DNA from: Hydractinia symbiolongicarpus
Lineage: Eukaryota > Cnidaria > Hydrozoa > Anthoathecata > Hydractiniidae
Direction: 5' to 3'
Length of the DNA stretch: 64,000 nucleotides
NCBI RefSeq assembly: GCF_029227915.1
Contig: NC_079875.1
Coordinates: 12,519,001-12,583,000, forward strand
Under the pieces are notes generated by a model that was not told the origin of the DNA, searched no databases, and saw only the letters and a program-made list of their open reading frames with translations. This document shows positions 1 through 11,142 of the stretch, one piece after another. The stretch's first letter is position 1; every line of letters begins with the position of its first letter. The position numbers and the translations under genes are program-made.

Positions 1-839
1 TAATAGCTCCTTAATGCTATGTTTCAGGGCTACGATACATACTATGTTTCATTATTTATCTATTAGACACATTCATGCCGAATTTAGGTCTCATACCTTT
101 CAGAGGCTCTGATATTGACTAATACTTGAAACAACCCTAAACATCTCCACGAAACCTTTATAATGGGGAAAATATAATAACTCCTGTTACGATTACTCTT
201 AGAATTTAAAACTGAAAACACAACTTTGTTTCATGAAGAGGATTTACTTTGCATGTGTGGTACACGTGATTAGCTTTGAGAAACTTCAAACAGAATGCGC
301 AAATTCGGTCTAGAACTAAAGTAATTGAATTTTAAGCAGATAGCAGTATTTTGAACAAATTTCAAGCTTTTGATGACGTCACGGATAAATGTGCTAAGTT
401 TGATTTGGACAAGACTATGAAAAGTTATTAAGACGGGCGGATTCGGCCTCAATAGTTTTTCCCACTTTTTCCCACTTTAATTCAACATAAACAATATATC
501 GTATTTTGAGGTATTTTCCTAGTACTTATCCTTTCTTAGGTTAAAAAGCAGGAAGGTATGTTACGGTCAATTATTACTACTAACATAAAAATATGACGAA
601 AAATTAGTTAGAATGTTTTTAACGCTCTTTAGATAAGTAACAGTATTTTCATTAATTTTAAAATGACTAAAGACGTCACACAAAGAGGTTGAAGCCAGCT
701 CTAACTGATATACCTCTTTTGCCCCTTACAACAACTGTGATAAACGATAATATATATGTATGTACTATATATACTATATATACGATATAATATATTTTCA
801 GCAAAACAAATAAATACTATACTTATATTGCACACTTAC
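1..839. other. AT-rich sequence downstream of the copy-1 SH2 exon
   Basis: No coding exon, RNA gene or repeat family was recognised here. In the minus-strand direction this is the intron or downstream part of TRIM-SH2 copy 1. The 38-bp exon that follows the SH2 exon in copy 3 has no counterpart that I could see. Further exons of copy 1 may lie beyond the window edge. A short run of alternating TA/AT sits near 750-795. Confidence 0.5.
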
Positions 840-1104
840 TTTTATGCATGGCTCTCCTAGGGGCCAGTCACGCTTGCAATGATGTAGCAGTTCGTTTAAC
901 GAATTGCATTCCTGCATTTTTGAAAGGACGAACTTTCTTTTTATACTAAAATGGGACACAAAGTCCCCTTTCAACATGGATAATACGTACAATTGACCGT
1001 TGGATGGATTTTCACTTTTGCGAATTAAGAAAGCCCCAGATTTGTTTTCGGGATGTTTAAGATAGCGAATACTTTCTTCCCGAGTGATACAACCAAAATA
1101 CCAT
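840..1104 (-). CDS. SH2-domain exon of TRIM-SH2 copy 1
   Basis: A 265-bp exon between a polypyrimidine-AG acceptor and a GTAAGT donor. It opens with WYFGCITREES, very close to the start of Src-family SH2 domains. The phosphotyrosine-binding residues are present: the alphaA2 Arg (ITR), the betaB5 Arg in FLIRKSE and the betaD4 His in SHFSI. It ends in LGEPCIK. Compared with the copy-3 SH2 exon at 35575-35839 it has the same length and the same phase (one leading base), with only a few amino-acid changes. This is a complete single-exon SH2 domain. No kinase domain was found after it in the available 839 bases. Confidence 0.88.
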
Positions 1105-4020
1105 CTGAATAAGAAAAAAGTAGCGTAGTAAGGTAAATACAAAGAATGACAATAGATAATTATGAATTGCATTCAGCCTGTTACCACAATATGCTGCAAT
1201 TAAATAAACTTGAAGGATTCTTCGGGATATATTAAGAAAAAAAGAAAATAGAAAAATGAAATAGAACATATGCGATTAGATTCTTATTTTCACTACCCGC
1301 CTCTTTCTCGCCTTTTTTCTATTTATTGCCATCTCTATTTATACTTATATTTATATTTTTCCGATTCTATTTTTTATTTTTTATTTACCTTTAATGTGAC
1401 ATATAGGTTGACATATATGGTTTTATTAAAACTAGAGTACATCAGAAAGACTTTCCAATAAAATTTCAACGTTTTCCACTAGTGCAACCACTGAGAATGG
1501 ATTTCAAATGCTCTTTTAATGTTTATTGTTTTGGTCATGTATACACAACGTTTGTGGAAAAAAATGAATAACTTACCGTTCATTTTCTAAAGTCCTTACA
1601 GTCGTGGCAGCAGTCGTATCACAAGGATGGTAACCCTTTTCTGTGTTGAGAGGGATCTCGTCTAAAAGTGAGATAAATAACGATAACGCTCAATGCAAAG
1701 AAACATAGCGGAAGCCTTAACAGCTCATCAGAATAAATCTCCTAAATCGTCAAAAGGAAATGGTCTTTACAGTATACTAATCAGTGTCAAGGTCTACACA
1801 GTAAACATTACGGCCACACTAATTCCGAAAACATTCTTATATTGACTGGTAATTGACTGGCATCACCAGAATATTTGGAATGAATTTTCTTTTTCTATTG
1901 CACATCTGTGTAAAAAATTTCGGATTAACTTTTTCTTAATTAATTTTACTAAACTTAACTAGACCACAAGTGTAGCCAGTCCGACAAAACGTGCTTATGT
2001 TCTTTATCAATCCAGCATTTTCACATTTAAAATTTTCAAATCGATATGTGTTTTGGGAGTGCGTATAGATGCTAAAGTATTTTGCATATTCATAATCCGC
2101 TGAACATTTTTTTGTGCAAATATAACTCCTATAACTCCATAAAATTTTAACTGAACGTCTAATAAATTTTACGAGGAATAAGCTATACAGTGCATCAATG
2201 TAATGTTGAAGTCGCCTTAAAAATGAAATACATTCTACTGAAGGTGGAGTGTATTTCAAAACGCTCAAAGTTGGATTCTAAATTGACAAAGTAAAAGCAG
2301 CAGCAAGAAAAGGTACCTTGTAAACTTTCCATAATACGCAATAAATCAATTGCTAGTCGTGAGAAGTCGAAACATTTTTCAGATCCTTCAATCAGATTTT
2401 TACAAGGAGACGATGCGCCCGAAATGACAGTAGGTGACTTAACTTCATCAATGGAAATTTTTAATTTCCCTAGTGGGTTTCTTGATAACTTCTCCATATT
2501 TAGTTGTTGGAGGTGTGAATTAAATGTTGCAATACTGGGCGGTAAGGAAGAAAGATTTCGTAGTTTTCTTTCAACTTCCACCTTTTCAGCAATCAGTTCG
2601 AAATTGGACTTTAATTTAAAAGCCTTTATTTCATCTGTAAATTCTTTCATTTTAGTCCTATCTATGCAGCCAACACGCATTATCTCGGCTTTGAATTTTT
2701 CTGATTTTTCATCAAAATCCTTCAACATATTCTTTTCTTCTTCATTTAAAATGCTAAGATATCTTTCTATGCATTTCAGTTTTCTCATTTCCAGTTCTTG
2801 AACAAATACCTTTCTCTCACATTCGAGCTTCATCAAAGTTTTATGATATATTTCTGATAATTTTTCTAATTCAACTATTGTATCTTCAAATGTTTGAAAA
2901 TGCTTGTTTAATTCAATGCCATATTCAGTTATGCTTTTGGTGTTGTGACCTTTGTGTTCCCTGTGGACGCAATACACACACACAAACTGACTATCACATT
3001 CGATGCACACTTGCTTAGCCAGGGAGTTATGTTGACTGCATAAGGGATGAATTTCTTGTAACTTTTCGTTAAAACTAACAGTAACGAATGATTTGTTTTC
3101 ACAAGAATGTATTTTTTGGCATTTCTCACAGATCTTCGCAGCACAAATTCTGCAGAAGTAACGAACAGGCTGTTTGCAATTCTCAGTTTGTCTGCATAGG
3201 GCATTGCCTTTTCCATTTTCTTCTCTAGAAAATAATTTAGCGCATACACAAATGTAACCTAAGTATGACTCTCTTTTCTCTCATTACTAAAACAATTTGT
3301 CGTCTATTGTTGTTATATATTAGAAAAAATAACATTTGGTGCAAGGGATGGGTTTTAAAGGGAAGGGGGAATAATTTTCTTATTTTGAAAAAAACATTCT
3401 TAAAAAAATTTATTGCGTGGGCTAAGTTCACTTCTGCATCCCCCTGATCTCACGGCACTGGACTTAATTTACTTAAATATCACGGCATTATATGTTTCCG
3501 AACCAATTAAAAGGTTAGAAGAGTGGACAAAAAGCTAGTCTTACAACTGCTTAAAATGTGTAGAGTTTATCAGATAACAAATAAAAAACCAAAGTATAAA
3601 ACTGGAAATGTTAACGAGGATGTTTGAACAATAAAACTTTATTGTGTCCAAAAAATCAACATGGCGACTGCTGTTTTTTTATGATGGTAATAAGCTGACA
3701 AAATAGTGTAGAAACATCCAAATTTATTTAAAAAAAAAAACAATTTGCAAAAATAATACTTACACATTATTTAAAATGTCAGCAAGACAATAAGAAGTAG
3801 GTAAGTATGATGTCGTTTCGTGTTCATTTATTATTGTTTTGTTTGAACATCTAAGTGGGCAATTTAGTTCAGCACTTCCATCTTCATTAAATGACAAAAT
3901 GTCGTCTAAACAGCCGTGACAGTACGTGTGTCCACAGTTAAGATGTTTAGGCGTATTGTAAGTATCTAAGCAAATCTTGCATTCCAGCATCAGACTGATC
4001 CTGTCTGGCGACAACGCCAT
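840..4020 (-). CDS. TRIM-like RING/B-box/coiled-coil/SH2 gene, copy 1
   Basis: A minus-strand gene read from splice signals and phase. Exon 1 is 4020-3764 (RING; start MALSP, the start shared by the family, although an in-frame ATG lies further upstream at 4089). Exon 2 is 3224-2317 (two B-box-like zinc motifs, then a long charged coiled coil). Exon 3 is 2277-2232 (46 bp, the same length as in copy 3). Exon 5 is 1661-1577 and the SH2 exon is 1104-840. The RING shows CKICLDTY, CGHTYC and CPLRC. The product would be a cytoplasmic E3 ubiquitin ligase with a phosphotyrosine-binding module. One gap remains: the exon equivalent to copy-3 exon 4 was not found between 2231 and 1662, and joining exon 3 directly to exon 5 is out of phase. 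The gene is therefore either intact with an unseen short exon or recently damaged. Confidence 0.75.
1577..1661 (-). CDS. Linker exon before the SH2 exon, copy 1
   Basis: An 85-bp exon bounded by TTTTAG and GTAAGT. The peptide contains HPCDTTAATTVRTLENE, matching HPTCDTEASTTVRNLEDE in copy 3 (33302-33374). It is 12 bp longer, which keeps the frame. It ends two bases into a codon that is completed by the first base of the SH2 exon, giving R-WYFG. Conservation of this otherwise featureless linker in both copies is the main evidence that SH2 belongs to the TRIM transcript and not to a neighbouring gene. Confidence 0.72.
2317..3224 (-). CDS. B-box/coiled-coil exon, copy 1
   Basis: A 908-bp exon, 12 bp shorter than the 920-bp exons of copies 2 and 3, and in frame. 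It starts after TTTCTAG with EENGKGNALCRQTENC and contains two zinc motifs. The first runs over CRQTENC, CRIC and CEKC. The second is the B-box2 type over HPLCSQHNS, CIECD, CVYCVHREHKGH. A long Lys/Glu-rich heptad region follows (LEKLSEIYHKTLMKLECERK onward), the usual TRIM dimerisation coil. It ends at a GTACC donor. Confidence 0.85.
3764..4020 (-). CDS. RING-finger exon, copy 1
   Basis: 257 bp from the ATG to a GTAAGT donor, exactly the length of the RING exons at 23547-23803 and 28852-29108. The zinc ligands are C-x2-C, C-x-H-x2-C-x2-C and a final C-x3-C (CPLRC), where most RINGs have C-x2-C. A RING of this kind recruits an E2 ubiquitin-conjugating enzyme. The sequence is open, with no stop. 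Confidence 0.87.
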
Positions 4021-4089
4021 TTCAGTTATTCGGTTAAGCAAGTATCCTTTAAAATATTTCGCAGTGAGAAGCTTACCAGAGATCAACAC

Positions 4090-5399
4090 TCAGAATATAT
4101 GATACGTAATGATTCTATCAGCAATTATTTATGTCCTAAATAACAAAAATGTTAAGGCAAAAATTAGGGGATAATCGTTTCAATTATTGGCCATCATAGC
4201 TACGATACGATGCATTTTGATGTTTATTTTTCTTTAACCAAGTTAATTATTACTTCACCAAATAATTTTTTGGCACCTCTGCACTGTTTACAGGTGCCCG
4301 GAAATATGATCTAATCTTTTTATTTCAGTTTCATTGTTTTTTTTAACATTTTTTTTCTTTATTGAACACTGCTCATTCAAATATTCTACGATATTAAAAT
4401 CAAGAGAATTTCTGACTTGACGAAAAACTCTTTGACGAGCATTGATCTCTTTTTAGTTAATTAAAAGAGAGAAAAAAAAGTATCGAAACAAAAAAGGTAA
4501 AATAAATAAATCGCCAACATGTAGTCACGTGGTGTTAATTTTTGAAATGTATCTTTGACAGTGCATCCAATTCATAATTGCATTCAGAAGCATCAAGATG
4601 GCGCCCTCTTTACGTCATAGACTATGAAGACTAAACTTTATTTTTTCTTACACATAAAACAATTTTAAATGAGACAGAAAAGTCGTAATCTATCACCTTA
4701 GGTATCTATCTAAAATATCTACAAAAAGTAAACAAAGAATAATAACTAAAAAGGGAAAACCTTTATATTTTTGTGTTTAAAGTTGAAGCTCATACCAAGT
4801 AAAGTGATGAATTTGTTTGTTAGCTTTCTTGATCTGCTCACAAATAAAATTCTACCATACACCTAAAAAGACCATACGAGACAGTGAACATTTATGTTTT
4901 AAAACATAACAATTGACAAAGAAATGTTGAAGGTGTTGTTGCTTCAAATAACAATGATCTAGAATTTCAGCCATTTAGAATTGATATTTTGCAGACAAAA
5001 ACTGTATTACTTCCTTAGTTTGTGTTTATCTTTAAAAACATGCATTTTTACTGTATATACTTAAAAAAATGCTGCTATATTTTATCAAAGATATTTAAAA
5101 TTGAAAGTTGCATTTATTGGCGTTTGTCACAAGATATTTTTAAGCAGCCTTGTTTCATGGAAAATAATTCTTAAACTTGTCGATACAAGATCATGAAGTG
5201 TTTACGTAATCATTATTGTATTAACAGGAATAAATCAACCATAAATAGGGAAAACCAAAATCTTCATAGTTCTCAAAGTTGTAGGTTGTGAAAAAACGTA
5301 CTGGTTGAGGTGTTGTGGATTTTTTTTAATTGTATGATCAATGATCTCTGAAAATCTTTGTAAAAATGTCATGGGGGGAGTATTTTTGTTTGTTTCAGA
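4090..5399. other. AT-rich spacer, no feature seen
   Basis: Between the copy-1 start and the relic RING exon. It contains homopolymer A/T runs and no open frame with recognisable protein. The promoter of copy 1 should lie in its first part, but no convincing core element was seen. Confidence 0.4.
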
Positions 5400-5560
5400 G
5401 TATTTTCACTGCAACCCATATAAATGCCTTGACATATATTTTCAACAATCATTGTGCGTTCCATTTTCTGATAATTGGGTTTATAGTAAGTTTCTTAGCA
5501 AAATTTGCATTTCAGCATAGCACTCGCCATGTTCAGTGTGTGATGAAGTGACAAAGCCAT
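5400..5560 (-). pseudogene. Decayed RING exon of the TRIM-like family
   Basis: On the minus strand from an ATG at 5560 the sequence reads MALSLHHTLNMASAMLKCKFC, then a stop, then ETYYKP. Intact copies have MALSPSMISAMVECKICLETYHKP. At DNA level the match to the copy-3 exon start (28852 on) continues for about 75 bases with substitutions and small indels, and then fades through the CGHTYC region. This is a dead fourth member of the family in the same orientation as copy 1. No B-box or SH2 exon follows it. Confidence 0.72.
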
Positions 5561-6894
5561 TTCACGTTTTTAGTGTTTATCAGGTGTTCCATACATTAGA
5601 ACTTATTACATCGAGGTTTAAGTTAGGCAGCAACACGTACAATATATGCACGGTGGACCATATGTGACATTTTTAGCAACAAATGTAAATTTGTTTTTTT
5701 CAAAAAAAAATTACATTTTTTCGAGGTCTATATATTCGCCGTTTGTTTGTTATTTTGACGCTGATCTAAACATTTTATGAAAATTCTGACCATTTCTCTA
5801 TCAACTGTCACACCCAAATTGCGCGATTTTAAATGCATAGATCAATAGCCAACGCAATTCTTCAAACCGTGTCAGAAGTCCCTAACATTCTCTATCAGGA
5901 TATTCATAGGTGTTTTATTCTGTAGACGAAATAGAGATTCTTGTCGTAAAAGACGACGTAACTGTCGCAGACTTAGTGTGATTCCATGATAGTTCCCTAG
6001 AAAGTAAAGAATTTCTCTATCAGACAAGCCCGCGAGAAAGTAATCTCTATAATAATAGCCGTATTTTGTCTGTTCAAAAGGGTTACCAATCTTCCTTGGA
6101 TCTTTCCGCGAATATTTAGAAACCAGGGGATTGTTAAATTAGAAATCTTATGATTTATCAAAATAAATTACAGAAATTAATTTATTTCCTTACATAATTT
6201 AATTAATCTAATTAATAAACCTCCAATTTAAAAAACAAATTAAGTAATTAAAATGAATTCATTATTTAAATGCGCCATTTTTAATAATAATTTACCCCCG
6301 TGACCTTAATCGCCGATTTCGCCCAGGAGCCACAGAAAACAAATAGGATGGTTTTACCGACAGTTTAACTGACTTTGTTTTGACCGCTCGCACGTGTATA
6401 CCAATCAAAACGCCTAATTCTTTGAAAAACCAATCAAGACTAGACATGCCAACGAAGAAACATGATGGCCATTTTAGTTTTTAAAAAGTAATGGTGGTCA
6501 GTGTTGTTTCTAAGTCTGTTTCACCTTTCTGTCTTCTATAAGCTTTTTAGCTACGTGCATATCTTAAACGCACCAGTTTTAGGATATTTGGCTAGGAAGG
6601 AACATTTTGAAGGCTAGCTAGCTAATAGCCTTACTTTTTACTAATTTTGTTTGGTATAAGTTTTTCTCCAACCCAACATTTATTTTTATGTCGAGGATAT
6701 AGCCATTTAGCTATCTCATATATTTATCTAAAAAGTGAGAGTATAAAAATTCAGTTTGGCTATCAATATCGCAATATTCTTAGCAATAAATCTTATGCTA
6801 AATGCAGTTTAGCTAGGTAGCTACATCTTTAATTATTTTCCTTAAAAAATTTTTTGCAAATAAAATGGCTGAGCAATTGCTTTAGCTGGAGGGG

Positions 6895-7515
6895 TAACGA
6901 CAGGCTGTTTCCTGTGTTGTCATTTAAACCGAAGTTGTGATAAAGTTTTTTTGGAGAAGGGTACTGTTCACATCTGTTTAACTGTACTAAGCGGTCAGCT
7001 CAGTGTTAACAATAGCCTCTTTTTGGAAAAGGCTGTTACGGCTATGCGGATCAGCCCACAGTGCCAATTAATTTTTAAACTTTCTTGGGAATCACGCCTG
7101 TACGAATGTCCAACAATGTTTACCTGGACTAACCGCTTAGCCCTGTGCAAGAAGCGAAGGACTTTTTCTTGTGTTTTCATTTAAATAGAGTCTGCAAGAA
7201 AGTTTTTTTCAAAGGGTATTATCCCTGTGTAACACCGTTTAACTGTACTAAGCGCTCAGTCCGGTGTCACGATTAATTTTTTAATTTTTACAAAAACTTA
7301 TTCCGCAAAATAAAATAATATTGACCGATTGTTTTCCCTATGACAGAGTCACAACGGTTGTAAACTGTGTTTTTATCTCAGCCTTTGTTGCGGGAAAGTT
7401 ATTTTTTGAAAAATATGTTGCAGTCGCAACACTATAATGGTGTGCGCGCTTCACTTGATTTACGACATACTGCATACCTGTACTAAAGCGCTCCACCTGA
7501 CTGTGTCGCACAGTT
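6895..7515. repeat. Three diverged tandem units of about 250 bp
   Basis: A landmark, close to CTGTACTAAGCGCTCAG and followed by GTGTCAC or GTGTT, occurs near 6980, 7231 and 7480. The preceding segments (TGTGTTGTCATTTAAA near 6914, TGTGTTTTCATTTAAA near 7168) also line up. The units are imperfect. ORFs across them are incidental. Confidence 0.55.
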
Positions 7516-7745
7516 TGCAGTTCTTTTTAAGCGCTCCTTTGGGCGTTCAACAACAGTTACTTGTGGCTCATCCCGGCGATTCGACGCCGGGTTTCCCGGC
7601 TATCTCCTTAATAATACCCGTATTTTGTCTGTCTCTGCGCGGACCCCCCGCTGAGTTAGAAAATCGTGCTACGGAAACACAAATATCAAATGCGATATAT
7701 TTTTATCCACTTTGTTGCCACGGGTAAATTTAAAGGGCGGGCGAA

Positions 7746-7776
7746 CCCGTGGATTTTTTCACGGGCAACGACTAGT
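7746..7776 (+). mobile_element. Helitron-like 3' terminus (hairpin plus CTAGT)
   Basis: The inverted repeat CCCGTG (7746-7751) and CACGGG (7760-7765) forms a six-pair hairpin. Six bases later comes CTAG-T (7772-7776), the CTRR-T signature of Helitron 3' ends. Related hairpins lie at 15434-15453 and 24302-24331. Assignment to Helitrons rests on this end structure alone; no Rep/helicase is present. Confidence 0.45.
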
Positions 7777-9370
7777 GTTTTATAATTTCCTTGGTGTACA
7801 TCGTGATCAATAAGAATGGAAAAACCATATCCTAATAACAAAAGTTAGTTTTGTTTCAAGTAGACAAAGTATTGCATGCACTTCTCATAAAGAGAATTGT
7901 AAATGGGAAAAGCAAATCGTAGATACCTTTTGTCCTGTTGATACATGAAAACACTAATTTCTTAAGAACCGTTCTGCATCGTTCCATTAAAGCAAAAGGT
8001 TATTCGCATGACCGGCATGGACATTTCTATCGCCACCATGCACAATCAATCAACCAATACACCCCTGTTGCCGAGTTGTTTCGGTCCGAGATTCTCGTTA
8101 CTTAATTACTTAGTGGTGAATATGTCGCAAATATCACATCCAGTCGAGACATCCGCGACTTATTCATTACTTATTTCTTAGGTAGCGAATATATCGCGAA
8201 TATGTCAACTTCGAGATAATGTGAAATCATTTTTTTTTTGTTTTTTACCAGAGTTGTCCGTAAAAATGTCACATATGGGCCACCGTACATATGCCACGCT
8301 CTGATGCTTATTTTATCATTTTTTTGCCTTAAAATTGTAAATTAAATGCAAGTTTTTCTGTTTATCCATAAGTTATTTATTTATTTATAGCATAGATCAC
8401 TTACAAAGCGATTTTAAGTATTCAATGTTTACAAGATATTTTATATAGTAGAACTTCTGTGCACCGAGAATTCAGTAAGACAGCAATGCGTACAACAAAT
8501 GCCACGCTAAAATTAGTAGGGTGATGACACGCCAATATATGGCTTCAAACGACATTATTTTGTACTTTAGTAACATGTTTTCCAGTCAGCGGTAAGGTTT
8601 TTCGACATCGTTGCTGTGAGATATTGTGTATTTTTCGCATGTAGTGCTGCTGTTGCTATACAAAAGTTTATTAACGATATAGAAAACAGAAGGTATCGAA
8701 TTAGATGGTAGGAGTACTTTCCGGTTACCGTGCTAGATGTGATCCAAAAAACAACAACTCCCATATCAGGTATCTTTCCTGTAAAGGCTTGAGCACTACT
8801 TGTTAGTCACCGGTCACGCACAAGTAACACAAGTGACTCGCCATTTTTCAAGCTGTTGCTCTAATTTAACACGTTAAAAATTGTCTATATCCCCATCGCC
8901 CTTAAGATAAAAAATATATAGAATATTCCTTTATAGAATTATTTTGGATTTAAAATCAAATACCAAGTTTTAGTACAGCCAAAATCTGTAATCACTTCGA
9001 CACAAGTACAAACATTTTGACTTTTCTAAACACTGATGATCATCTAATTCGCGCTTTTTTAATTTTTTGTTCACAAAAATTATCCATAACAAAAAATGTT
9101 TCGTATTTAAGAAAATGATCACAAGGAACAAGAAATAGATAAGATAGGGTTTAACAAAATAAATAGATAAAGTAAAACTCGTCCTGGGTTTCACAACCTA
9201 TTGCCAGTTAAAAGTTAATAAAATAGCTATTATGCAATGAAGAAACCTTAACTATTTTGACAATGTGTACTGAGGATTATCAACCGTGATCAGCGTATCA
9301 GTCTGCAAACATCTAATATTATAACTTATCCATAATACAATTAATGCTTGTGAGACATCTCAATTTTTGT

Positions 9371-9470
9371 GTTAATAACTTTTGTTATAGCTAAAAATAA
9401 ATTTACAACTGAAAAATAATTTCACTCTACATTCTGTATGTAAAAGTTATAAAAAAAATCTTTAAAAATT
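9371..9470 (+). repeat. Dispersed repeat, member 1
   Basis: Starts TTAATAACTTTTGTTATA and contains CTACATTCTGTATGTAAA. It matches 9978-10085 over about 100 bases with many differences. Nothing shows its origin. Confidence 0.45.
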
Positions 9471-9977
9471 ACCAAAACCTTCTAACATCATGTGTTTACA
9501 GTTAATGTTTATGCAAACCAAGAATGTTTTTGTTAACGTACCTAGTTATACACAAAGATCATTTCAGACGTTGCGGTTAAATTGTGGTCATTAATTAAAT
9601 TGATTATTTTCACTATACCATCCATAGTTTTCACTTCATTTTGTATATTTAAAAACCTGTTTAGACCACTGTCTGTTTTGATGTCTCTTGTGTATCGAAG
9701 AAAAGCGATTATTAGAGTGATTAAGCCTCCTGTTGTATATCAGGCCTATGTTAGACCCACATTGATTTGGTGATCTGGTGTGAACATAATATTTTAAAGG
9801 GGGTGTCTGACGTCGTGATATCCACATAATGGGCAATATGTAATGAAATCATTTTATATGATTAGTAGTTCCTATATCCTTTTTAGAGCATGTGATTGTC
9901 AACTTATCACATTAACATTCATAGTAACATAATCTCAAATCACATGGTTGCGCAGAAAAAAGTCCTTTTGAAAAGCA

Positions 9978-10085
9978 ACATTTAATAACTTTTGTTATAT
10001 CTAAAAAAATAAATATCTGCCTAAAAACGTTCTTACCCTACATTCTGTAAATAAAGGTCAACAAATTGTTTTACAACCAAGTAAA
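9978..10085 (+). repeat. Dispersed repeat, member 2
   Basis: Starts TTTAATAACTTTTGTTATAT and contains CCCTACATTCTGTAAATAAA, paired with 9371-9470. Diverged direct copies about 600 bp apart. Confidence 0.45.
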
Positions 10086-10236
10086 AAGATTTCAATAGCC
10101 ATCCTTAAACCAATTGGACTAGATCCTATTATTGTACAACTATGACCTTTGGCAACGGTTCAGTTATTGTACTCTTTATGTACAAAAAACATAACGTACG
10201 AAAAACCGAAGGAAGTGGAAAATTACAGCTGCTAAT

Positions 10237-10306
10237 GGCTGTTAGCTTTGTGGTAAAGCGTTCGTTTCCAGTGCGGGAGGTCTTAGGTTCAAACTCCAGC
10301 TGAGTC
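10237..10306 (+). mobile_element. tRNA-derived SINE head, probable relic
   Basis: A B-box-like GGTTCAAACTCC lies 3' of GTGCGGGAGG. The arrangement parallels the tRNA-like head of the SINE at 62081 (GTGCGGGAGACC then GGTTCAATCCC). The acceptor and D arms do not fold well, so a functional tRNA is unlikely. Confidence 0.35.
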
Positions 10307-11142
10307 ATGCCAGAGACTATAAAAGTGTGAATCTGTCCTTTCTACTTAGCGCTCAGCATGGGAATAGAAATAAATATAATTATTCTACTACATTTAACAG
10401 TAACACAGAAGAAGAAAAGGGTGAAAAGTGAAAGCTAGAAAGAGAATAGCGGAAAAGTTGGACTCTCCACACAGGACTCGTTAATCAGGACCCACTGTTT
10501 GGGACCCACTAGTCGGGACTTTAATATCTATGACATGTAAAATATAGGCTGCACAATTTATTTTTTGCATTGTTACCAAGAAATGCCGTCTGAATTCGAA
10601 TCAAACTGCATATAAACAATCTAATTCAGCGGGAAGGTAAATTAACGGACACTAAATGGTATTTTAAAATTATCGACCATATTTAAATTGTTTTGTGCAG
10701 AGAATTATTGAAAAAACAACGGTGTTTGTTGTTGTTTGGCGAAGAAAATGATGTTTAACCGATATTTCAAGCCATGTCCTCCACAGTTCACCCTAGCATT
10801 GATAGATGTATACTCTACATCATTTCTTGATCAGCTTAGATTTCTTTTAATTTTATTCTTTGCAAATTTTTGGTATTTATAAAGAGCTTTCTCTCCAAAT
10901 CGGCGAGTTAACTCAGGTCCCAAGTCCTGCTTTTATCATATGACGCTTGAAGTTGAAATCATCACAACCATATTCGAAATTGGTTATTTTTGCCTTTTGA
11001 AACTGTCCCTATTAACAATAAAATTAAAAGGAACTGCTACGAAGAGCTAACAATGAAAACATCGTGTCAAATGTTGCCCCGGGCTTTAAAAAGATAGCCT
11101 TTAAAAAATGCTTGTCTATAAAGTTTATTTTTTCTTTTACAG

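Larger units (their letters stand above)
5650..8286. mobile_element. DNA transposon with imperfect inverted ends and 8-bp target duplication
   Basis: The left end begins ACGGTGGACCATATGTGACA at 5650. The right end is the reverse complement of ACGGTGGCCCATATGTGACA, ending at 8286; the match covers about 26 bases with one difference. Weaker similarity extends further inward (TCGAGG...ATATTCGCCG against TCGAAG...ATATTCGCGA). The flanking octamers ATATATGC (5642-5649) and ACATATGC (8287-8294) differ at one base, as expected of a hAT-type 8-bp target duplication. No transposase was seen inside, so it is non-autonomous or decayed. It contains the 250-bp repeats and a hairpin terminus described separately. 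Confidence 0.6.
8300..11142. other. Sparse region with a dispersed repeat and tRNA-like sequence
   Basis: No gene recognised. Roughly 5570-5640 is similar to roughly 8425-8510 (shared stretch CAGCAA..CGTACAA..ATGC.ACG), so the outer flank of the transposon seems duplicated. A 100-bp repeat pair occurs at 9371-9470 and 9978-10085. A tRNA-like sequence lies near 10237-10306. The 5' exon of the beta-helix gene should lie here but was not found. Confidence 0.4.

Noticed and set aside
9582-9773. Possible reverse-transcriptase scrap (VVYQAYVRPTLIW)
   Set aside because: Resembles the end of some LINE RTs, but is too short and has no supporting motif.
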